From the NCBI GenBank assembly GCA_023436205.1, contig JAEZKC010000059.1, positions 310,001-374,000 on the forward strand: 64,000 nt of DNA. The letters are read 5' to 3'. Every line of letters starts with the position of its first letter. The stretch's first letter is position 1. Below, one piece after another: positions 54,810-61,665 of the stretch. The notes under the pieces were generated by a model. The model was given only the letters and a program-made list of their open reading frames with translations, was not told where the DNA came from and did no database searches. The stretch is from Fibrobacterota bacterium. GTDB lineage: Bacteria > Fibrobacterota > Chitinivibrionia > Chitinivibrionales > Chitinispirillaceae. A program made the translations under genes and the position numbers.

Positions 54810-54874
54810 AATGCCCCCTTTTTTGAAAACAGCGCCTGTCGAAGGATCAGACGCCATATCTTTTCTTTTTTTTA

Positions 54875-56656
54875 TCAAGGCGCGCAAACAATTGCAAAGC
54901 TGCCATCCGTGCGAACCATTATCCACTCACCATCAGTATAGTTCACAAAATACTCTCCGTCCAAATTCGGTATACCGGTTCCGGTGAAGGTGATCTTTGG
55001 TTGAGGTTGTGCAAACGTATTGGTTTGCATGGATTTTAAATCAATCCAAGGATCGCTTAACGAAAACTGGTGGAATCCATACGGGTCGAAATTGACAGTT
55101 AGTGTACGTCCTGTCAGATTGGGACCGCCACTACCGTCAACCGTGATATTCTTCAAAGCTGCATTTGAAACGGTGGTTATCCCTGTTGTCCTGGGTACTC
55201 CGTATTTGATGAGGAGAGCCGTTTCACCTGTCCCTGCAGTCACCACTACTGTGCGGGTGGCTGTCCCCTCAACACCATCGTTAACAGCGCTATAAACGAT
55301 TTGATAAGTTCCTGCCACGGACACGTTGAGGTTAGTGCTCTTTACCGTGACCGGCACATTGGGAACGGCAGTGCCCTTCAGATCATTGTAGGTGGTACCC
55401 ACATAAATGGTATCAGGATTCTTACCGGCCAGAGTGATTACCGGTGTAGCAGCGGCTGCTTTAACCGTGACGGTTCTGGTTTTGGTTGCCTTGTTGTTGC
55501 AAAGATCCATGGCGCTGTAGGTTAGAGTGTAAGTTCCCGGCGTATTTACATCAACAGTTCCTTCAACGGGCAGTTTGACCACTTCGCTGACCAGGTCGCT
55601 TACGCTCCAACCAGGTTCAGACCAGGGGGTACCCTGTGGATGATTTACCGAAGCACCACCGGTCAGTGAAATGACAGGAGGATCAAAATCGTCATCACAG
55701 TCACCATAAACTGTCAAGGTCCTTGTAGCTGATCCTGAGCCGACAGAGTTCGTGGCGGTGTACATGATTTTGTATACCCCGGGATCCATAATCGGCTTGG
55801 AGGGATCAAAAGCGGGAATTCTACTGATGGATACCTGCAGGTTGCTGCTTACACTGTCTTTTGCTGTTGCTCCACGTTCAACGTAAGTGCCTCCTACCGC
55901 AAAAGTCGTGTCCTTACTGCCGATAAGCGTTACAACCGGGCTTACATTTTTAGGTTGAAGGGCATCGACCACAATTACCGTTCTGGTCTTGCTTACCGAG
56001 TTGCCAGCCTTATCCCTGACAGTGTAAGTAAGAGTATAGGTTCCGACTTTGGTCACATTCACTGTACCAGTTATTTTGATACTGTCTGTGAGAATACCAT
56101 CGGGATGATCTGTGGCTGTAGCACCTTTTTCAACGTAGGGCTTGTTCAGCTCAATGGTAATGACAGAATCTCCAGTAAGGTACAGGTTGGGAGGGATGTT
56201 GTCAATCTGATCTTTGGCAGTAACAATGACAGTCCTGCTCACAGAGGCGCTCAGTTCGGCACTGTCCTTTACACTGTAGGTGATAGTGTATTCACCCGGA
56301 GAGAGTATACTTACATTTGAGCTGCGTTGAACCCAGCCTTCAAGCACTTTCTGGGGAGTTTTATTATCCGAGACCTTACATCCGGGATTTGTGTATTTCT
56401 CCAGAGTGGCAAAATCTCCCTCAACCACATAGGCCGGGTTTTCAGGGGGGAACAGGACAATAACGGGCGGCTCCTTGTCATAGCCAGGTTCGAACCAGTT
56501 GGCAATTCCGTTATTGTCGTCATCAGCCGCAGCTTCGTCACCCTTGTAATTAGTACCTTGAGGGTCAACTGGATTGTCCAGTTCCACGCCGGTACAGAAC
56601 AGAAAGAGCGTGACTAATACCGCCAGCAATCCCGATATCAGATGTTTACGCTTCAT
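54875..56656 (-). CDS. Ig-like (DUF5011/HYR-type repeat) lipoprotein, longer copy
   Basis: 593 residues with lipobox FLFC and SD AAGGAGC. The mature N-terminus LDNPVDPQGTNY then AAADDDNNGIANWFEPG matches its neighbour. About five repeats follow, each ending in YTVRDKAGNSVSKTRTV- or YSAMDLCNNKATKTRTV-type strands. The last 110 residues (ALLIKYGVPRTTGITTVS, FDPYGFHQFSLSDPW) form a different domain, perhaps a jelly-roll. It lies 66 nt before the shorter copy and 10 nt after the TPR gene. Function unknown. Confidence 0.8.
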   Translation of the reverse strand: MKRKHLISGLLAVLVTLFLFCTGVELDNPVDPQGTNYKGDEAAADDDNNGIANWFEPGYDKEPPVIVLFPPENPAYVVEGDFATLEKYTNPGCKVSDNKTPQKVLEGWVQRSSNVSILSPGEYTITYSVKDSAELSASVSRTVIVTAKDQIDNIPPNLYLTGDSVITIELNKPYVEKGATATDHPDGILTDSIKITGTVNVTKVGTYTLTYTVRDKAGNSVSKTRTVIVVDALQPKNVSPVVTLIGSKDTTFAVGGTYVERGATAKDSVSSNLQVSISRIPAFDPSKPIMDPGVYKIMYTATNSVGSGSATRTLTVYGDCDDDFDPPVISLTGGASVNHPQGTPWSEPGWSVSDLVSEVVKLPVEGTVDVNTPGTYTLTYSAMDLCNNKATKTRTVTVKAAAATPVITLAGKNPDTIYVGTTYNDLKGTAVPNVPVTVKSTNLNVSVAGTYQIVYSAVNDGVEGTATRTVVVTAGTGETALLIKYGVPRTTGITTVSNAALKNITVDGSGGPNLTGRTLTVNFDPYGFHQFSLSDPWIDLKSMQTNTFAQPQPKITFTGTGIPNLDGEYFVNYTDGEWIMVRTDGSFAIVCAP

Positions 56657-56666
56657 TCGTTGCTCC

Positions 56667-58598
56667 TTAAAAGAAGAAGGTTGCCGTTACTCCGGCCAGT
56701 GCTGCGCCGGCTATCGCGTAGAGACCTGTCCGCGTCGATTTCTTGCTTTCGATATCGTTATGGAGGCTCATTGCACTTTCTTTATTCTGAGCGGCATGAT
56801 ACTCTTCACCGAGTTTCTTGACATCTTCGTCCATAAGATAGCCTCCAACAGCTCCTCCTGCGGCGATTGCCACGCTGCCCCAACGTATGGCCAGAACAAC
56901 AGGGGAGGTTTTCTTGTAGTCGAGACGTGCTCCCACATTACCTCTTTTAGGTTCGCACTCGTTCATTATCGGCTCAGCTTCAGCTCGAATTGAAGGCAGG
57001 GTGTCGATATTTCTGAGCAGATCGGCAGCACTCTTGCAGTCCCGTTCGTTATAGTAAATTTTTGCCAAACTCAGGGATACCTGGGGGTCAACAAACTTTC
57101 TTTCCACGAAAAGCAGGTAGGCGTCTTTGGCTTTGTTGATATTTCCGCTCTTCTCATACATCTCACCGGCAAGCTTGAGCTTGTCCTTGTTCTTCTGATT
57201 GTCGAGTTGAAACAGGTTTGTGTAACATTCTGCAGCTTTGTCGGTATTGCCAATGCGTTCGTAAATTTCAGCGGATAGTTTCCAGCCTTCCTGGTTGTCC
57301 TGCATCATGCCCTGGCTTTTCTTTAGGTAATCCAGAGCGAGATCTTCCTGGCCGCTGAGGCTTGAGTATGCCTTACCAAGCTGAAAGTATTCTGATTCAT
57401 CGAGTGTCAGACCGGCGCTGGAGGCTTTGCTGAGGTAGTCGGTGCTCTCGCTTAGTCTTCCCATCTGCACGCTGAGAAGAGCGAGTCTGAAGTAGATGCT
57501 TCCGTCGGCTTCACCACTGTTGAGAATGGAGTTGTACTCATTACGTGCCTGATCGAGATTACCCTGGTTCTGGTAAATGATAGCTCGCTCGCGGGCAACT
57601 GGTGTGGTCAGGCTGGGAGAGCTTGCAGCCACGGAAGCGGCAGTGAGCGCTTCAGAGTAGCGGGCTGCTTCACGGTAGTAGGATGCAAGTCTCAGGTGCA
57701 GTGCCGGATAATCCCCGGATTGGGCAACAACCGCGTTCATGTGCTCAATGGCTTTATCGAAGGCACCTGCACGCGCGGCCAGCGCGGCTGCACTGTACCG
57801 GAAACCGACCATTTTGGAATTCTGGTTTGCAAGCTTTTCTACAGACTCCAGTGCTGCCGCAGCCTTACTTCTGGTGAAGTTGCCTTCTGAAGCAAGAGCA
57901 TCACCAAAGTCCTCGATTTTCTTTTTGCCGAAGACCGTGGTGTTATAAGCTTGAGTCTTAACGGAACCGGGATCCATGGCTTCGGTAATTTTAAACAGGC
58001 AGTCATTCAGACCCGCTTCAAAATTGGACAGGTTAAAGCTCTGAGAGGTACTGGATACAGCGATTTTCTGAGCGATATCGTAAAGTTCAATTGCAAATCG
58101 CACTGATTTGCCACCCTGTGGTTCATATTCCATATAAAGCAGGTGAGTGGCACCAAGTTTTTTGGCTGCATCGATATAGGCCTGCTTGCTAATGCGGCGG
58201 GAATAGTCGCGGAAGTTGGGCAGCACGTCATCTATCTGACCCGGGGTAAAAGCATAAGTGCGGGGGAATGAGCCCACTTTGTAATGGAAGAACATTTCAC
58301 CAATGGCACTGATCCATTTTGTTTTGGTTTCTTCGTTGTAGGGAGCGTAAATTGGTCTGCTGATCAGAATTTTAAAAGTTCCGGTAAATGCTTCGATAGT
58401 TTTCACAGGTGCTGCAGGTGCTGCGGGAGCGAAAGGGTCTGCAGGCGCATCGGCCGAGGTTTCGGCGACAGGCGCATTGAGGTCGGCTTCCAGTGATTCC
58501 AGATCACCGAAAAGATCATCCTGGCCGTAACTTATTGAGGCAAAAGCAAAGATGCAGGCAAGAATCGAAAGCCCCTTCAACAACACGAAATTTTTCAT
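56667..58598 (-). CDS. Exported TPR protein with C-terminal membrane hairpin
   Basis: 643 residues. Signal peptide to SYG, then an Ala/Pro/Asp-rich linker (about 30-65). A globular segment (FKILISRPIYAPYNEET, THLLYMEYEPQGGKSVRFAI) resembles a periplasmic alpha/beta domain. TPR repeats at about 245-530 include AFDKAIEHMNAVVAQSGDYP, RYSEALTAASVAASSP and GNINKAKDAYLLFVERK. The end has two hydrophobic helices (RWGSVAIAAGGAVGGYLM and LYAIAGAALAGVTATFFF) around 40 polar residues, as in the protein at 9989-10864. First gene of the lipoprotein operon. Confidence 0.8.
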   Translation of the reverse strand: MKNFVLLKGLSILACIFAFASISYGQDDLFGDLESLEADLNAPVAETSADAPADPFAPAAPAAPVKTIEAFTGTFKILISRPIYAPYNEETKTKWISAIGEMFFHYKVGSFPRTYAFTPGQIDDVLPNFRDYSRRISKQAYIDAAKKLGATHLLYMEYEPQGGKSVRFAIELYDIAQKIAVSSTSQSFNLSNFEAGLNDCLFKITEAMDPGSVKTQAYNTTVFGKKKIEDFGDALASEGNFTRSKAAAALESVEKLANQNSKMVGFRYSAAALAARAGAFDKAIEHMNAVVAQSGDYPALHLRLASYYREAARYSEALTAASVAASSPSLTTPVARERAIIYQNQGNLDQARNEYNSILNSGEADGSIYFRLALLSVQMGRLSESTDYLSKASSAGLTLDESEYFQLGKAYSSLSGQEDLALDYLKKSQGMMQDNQEGWKLSAEIYERIGNTDKAAECYTNLFQLDNQKNKDKLKLAGEMYEKSGNINKAKDAYLLFVERKFVDPQVSLSLAKIYYNERDCKSAADLLRNIDTLPSIRAEAEPIMNECEPKRGNVGARLDYKKTSPVVLAIRWGSVAIAAGGAVGGYLMDEDVKKLGEEYHAAQNKESAMSLHNDIESKKSTRTGLYAIAGAALAGVTATFFF

Positions 58599-58874
58599 TT
58601 ATTCCCCCCCCATGAGGCTATTGAAGCGTTTTAGTTGCGATCAAAATCAGTAAAATATCTCATTTGCAGCAACCAGACATCGTTTTTTTTAGTGTGGAAA
58701 CGACCCGTGCACGTTCAAAATGAGACTACTATGTTCATCGTAAAATAATATTGAAACAACTTGGTTATCCAGTATTACAGAAAGTCTTGCAGGTATAAAA
58801 CCAAAGATTTTCTTAAATCGTTTCTTATACTATTTTAACCGCTCCATTATAACATGAAAAACGGTCAGGTGAGT

Positions 58875-59132
58875 ATGAATTCTTTTTGGGAGTACATCGG
58901 TTTGGTAGCGGGAGTATTAACTACGGTCTCATTTCTGCCTCAAGTGATAAAGACTTATAAATCACGTTCGGCAAAGGATCTTTCTCTGGTGATGTTTTCG
59001 CTTTTCGCCATGGGGGTTCTCTTGTGGCTGGTATACGGGATAGCCATAAACAAAACACCGATAATAGTGGCCAACTCGGTTACCCTGGTGCTGGCCATTC
59101 TGCTTCTCGGTTTTAAGCTGAAATTCAAATAA
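58875..59132 (+). CDS. SemiSWEET-type sugar transporter (PQ-loop)
   Basis: 85 residues with three helices, the bacterial half-SWEET that works as a dimer to move sugars by facilitated diffusion. The PQ motif is in TTVSFLPQVIKTYKSRSAKD; the third helix has VANSVTLVLAILLLGF. The ATG at 58875 follows AGGTG; an ATG at 58854 lacks an SD. It converges with the next gene, both stops falling in the inverted repeat TTCAAAT-AATC-ATTTGAA (59124-59141). Confidence 0.92.
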   Translation: MNSFWEYIGLVAGVLTTVSFLPQVIKTYKSRSAKDLSLVMFSLFAMGVLLWLVYGIAINKTPIIVANSVTLVLAILLLGFKLKFK

Positions 59133-59501
59133 TCATTTGAAACGATTATCAAGCAGCTGCTGAAGAGCCTCTTCATCTAGAATATAAGATCCAGCCACAT
59201 GCGGTGAGTTCTGTATTCCTTTGGGCGGTTCAGATCCGTCATCGATTGTGCCGTCCACCAGTACGATAATTTCGATCTCTTTGCCCAAAAGCTGTTCAAA
59301 TTCGGGTAACTCCAGAGTCACACTTTTGGAACACACCGTTTTTTTGAGACGAAGTGCGGTTTGCATACCAGGATCCTTTCTGTTGTCGGAAACTGCTTCC
59401 TCGTTAGTTGTTTCTTCATTTTGCAGATGCAGAGCAGTTCTTTCTTGGGTTGAGCCATTATCATAAAGCTTACTATTATGGTGATGTTTTTTACTTTTCA
59501 T
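59133..59501 (-). CDS. Hypothetical protein with basic/polar N-terminus
   Basis: 122 residues; not recognised. The first 45 residues are polar and low complexity (KSKKHHHNSKLYDNGSTQER). The second part, starting at MQTALRLKKTVCSKS (in-frame ATG at 59366), has LELPEFEQLLGKEIEIIVLVD, a pattern common in small antitoxin-like or AbrB-fold proteins. No toxin gene is adjacent. The start is uncertain. It directly follows the DUF3078-like gene (9 nt), and so is probably in the same transcript. Confidence 0.45.
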   Translation of the reverse strand: MKSKKHHHNSKLYDNGSTQERTALHLQNEETTNEEAVSDNRKDPGMQTALRLKKTVCSKSVTLELPEFEQLLGKEIEIIVLVDGTIDDGSEPPKGIQNSPHVAGSYILDEEALQQLLDNRFK

Positions 59502-59510
59502 GAAAATCCC

Positions 59511-60401
59511 TCACTTTGATGATAGTAGAGTAAATCCGGCGGATAGAGTTTGCCGATAACGGGGGTCAGGGTGCAGTTCCCGGTCATAGTAAAGTTGCAA
59601 CAGGTAGTTGATTATCAGGTATTTGGTTACATTTATGCTTACTTTCTGCTCAAACGAAAGGTCAGGATACCGCCAGTCGCTGGTTTGAGGAGCAAGGGGG
59701 CGCATAATCGCTTCATACAAAGTCAATTTCCCGCTCAAAGTCATCCAGTCTGCCCGCTTCATTTTGTATTCTGAGACCAGTTCAGTTCCAGCATCGTTTA
59801 TTACGGATGTGCCATGATGTCCGGTATAATTTTTTATGCCTTCGATAAGTTCAAAATGAAGTGTATCCCGGTCGATATTGCTGCGCAGGGCGGCTCCGGC
59901 TCTCATGCTCCACTGAAGAGACGGTTGTTTCAGAAGATCTTTTGAAAGTCCGAACGTGGCAGTAAGTGTTGATGGATTGGCCAGCCGAATATTAAGAGGA
60001 TCGCGATTATCATAAAACTGACTCAGCATTTTTGCGGAAACGAAGAGATCATTTCCTTTGGTGCCCATTTTCAGTTTGAGCATGCTCTGCAGATCAAAGA
60101 AATCTGTTGAATTCCAGGGGGCAGACCATTTTTTTGTATCCTTGTTTTGAGTTTTGGTTTGTCCGAAGGCAAGCTTTAAACTGTTGTCGCTTTGGAGGTT
60201 ATGGCCGAGTTTTTTGGTGGCGAGTACACTGGCATTTGCAACCCATATAATGGAACCGGCTTCTTTTCCTTTCCAACTCTCGGAAAAGGAGTTAAGAGTG
60301 AATGTGAGGTTGGCTTCGGGTGCAAAAGTCCACGAAAGACTATCGCCGGCTAACGCGGAGCAGGCCACCAATGTCAATGCGATTAATAATGCTGACTTCA
60401 T
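59511..60401 (-). CDS. DUF3078-like exported protein
   Basis: 296 residues from the ATG at 60401; a TTG at 60416 would add five residues. Signal peptide KSALLIALTLVACSALAG. The mature protein has repeated amphipathic strands (NLTFTLNSFSESWKGKEAGS, DNSLKLAFGQTKTQ, LFVSAKMLSQFYDNRD) characteristic of DUF3078 proteins from the Bacteroidetes/Fibrobacteres side, and an outer-membrane beta-barrel form is likely. Ends LSAGFTLLSSK. Function unknown. Confidence 0.6.
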   Translation of the reverse strand: MKSALLIALTLVACSALAGDSLSWTFAPEANLTFTLNSFSESWKGKEAGSIIWVANASVLATKKLGHNLQSDNSLKLAFGQTKTQNKDTKKWSAPWNSTDFFDLQSMLKLKMGTKGNDLFVSAKMLSQFYDNRDPLNIRLANPSTLTATFGLSKDLLKQPSLQWSMRAGAALRSNIDRDTLHFELIEGIKNYTGHHGTSVINDAGTELVSEYKMKRADWMTLSGKLTLYEAIMRPLAPQTSDWRYPDLSFEQKVSINVTKYLIINYLLQLYYDRELHPDPRYRQTLSAGFTLLSSK

Positions 60402-60643
60402 TACCGCTATCTGCAAGCCGGGATCTCCCGGCAGAATGATTCAATATTAATGTATAGGGCTGGTAACCTGAACCGGAGAATGGAGTAACTGTGCGTTCCG
60501 GTTTTGAGGAGATCATCAGATGAAATATTCAAGTCTTTCACCGTTATAAGAAAAGTACTACAAGTACGTACCTGCAGGCAAAAAAGTGCTATAGCTGGTT
60601 AATGAAGATGTAACTGAATGTATTTTGATATAGTTATCCTGAA

Positions 60644-61663
60644 ATGCCAAATAAAATGAGCAACAGTCAGTTAAATAAAAGGAGAGCAGAATTGTCGCAA
60701 CTTGCGGAGTATGCAGTAGAATTGCACCAGAGGGAATCGCGTGCTTATGAACGTCTTTTCAGACCTCTCACCAGCCCTGCCAGTCGGGAAGAGTTGAAGG
60801 GTATAAGGGCGGTTATCTGTGATGTATACGGCACCCTGCTAAACTACTGGAAGCCTGGACTTGAAAACAGTGATACCCGGGAAAAAGCGCTTTCTAATTC
60901 CTTTGCTGAAGTGGTTTTGCGGTTCGGAATGGCCGAGGTTTTAGAAAAAATGAACCCCCAGGAGAGTCCGGAAAAGACTCTGAGCGGGTTTTACCACGGG
61001 TTAATTGCTCTGAGCCATGAAAAAGCCTTCCAGAAGGGGATTGCTTTTCCGGAGGTCAAAATCGAGGAAGTCTGGTCTCTTATCATCCTAATGCTCAAAC
61101 GTAATGGATATCAGCCGGAGAGATATTCTCCGGGTGATGCTGCGGACCTTTCCAGGTATCTGGCCTTTACCTACAATTTCCTTTTCCTTGGAAGGCAGCT
61201 TTATCCCGGTGTAATAAAGGCTCTGGAGCAGCTCAAGCAAAACAATATTATGCTTGGAATACTTTCTAACGCTCAGTTTTACACTCCCATAGACATGACA
61301 TTGGCAGTTCGTGATCAATCAAAGGGCAAATATGAAGATTATAATGAGCTTTTTGATGTGGATCTGACGTTTTATTCTTATGAATACGGATACTCAAAAC
61401 CAAATGAACTGCTTTTTCGCAAGCTGTACGACGCTCTTTATGAGTACCATATACTTCCAAGTCAAACAGTGTTTGTGGGAAATGACCTGGCACTTGACAT
61501 TCAGCCTGCAGCAGCAGCCGGAATGAGGACAGCTTTTTTCACTGGTGATGACTTTGTTGCCTTCGAGCATGATCTCCGTGGCAAGGTTATACCTGATATC
61601 TGTTTTGATTCCTGGGATGAACTTGTTCAGAAGATTCACTTTCATGGTGAGATCGAGGAGTAG
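60644..61663 (+). CDS. HAD-superfamily hydrolase
   Basis: 339 residues. HAD motif I VICDVYGTLLNYW with the nucleophile D in DVYGT (the second aspartate is replaced by Tyr); motif II ILSNAQ; motif III region YSYEYGYSKPNE; motif IV FVGNDLALDIQPAAAAGM. The absence of the general-acid aspartate resembles some phosphatases and dehalogenase-type members, so chemistry is uncertain. A 45-residue helical N-terminal extension is unusual. It ends 2 nt before the next gene, so the two may be translated together. No clear SD before 60644. Confidence 0.85.
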   Translation: MPNKMSNSQLNKRRAELSQLAEYAVELHQRESRAYERLFRPLTSPASREELKGIRAVICDVYGTLLNYWKPGLENSDTREKALSNSFAEVVLRFGMAEVLEKMNPQESPEKTLSGFYHGLIALSHEKAFQKGIAFPEVKIEEVWSLIILMLKRNGYQPERYSPGDAADLSRYLAFTYNFLFLGRQLYPGVIKALEQLKQNNIMLGILSNAQFYTPIDMTLAVRDQSKGKYEDYNELFDVDLTFYSYEYGYSKPNELLFRKLYDALYEYHILPSQTVFVGNDLALDIQPAAAAGMRTAFFTGDDFVAFEHDLRGKVIPDICFDSWDELVQKIHFHGEIEE

Positions 61664-61665
61664 AG

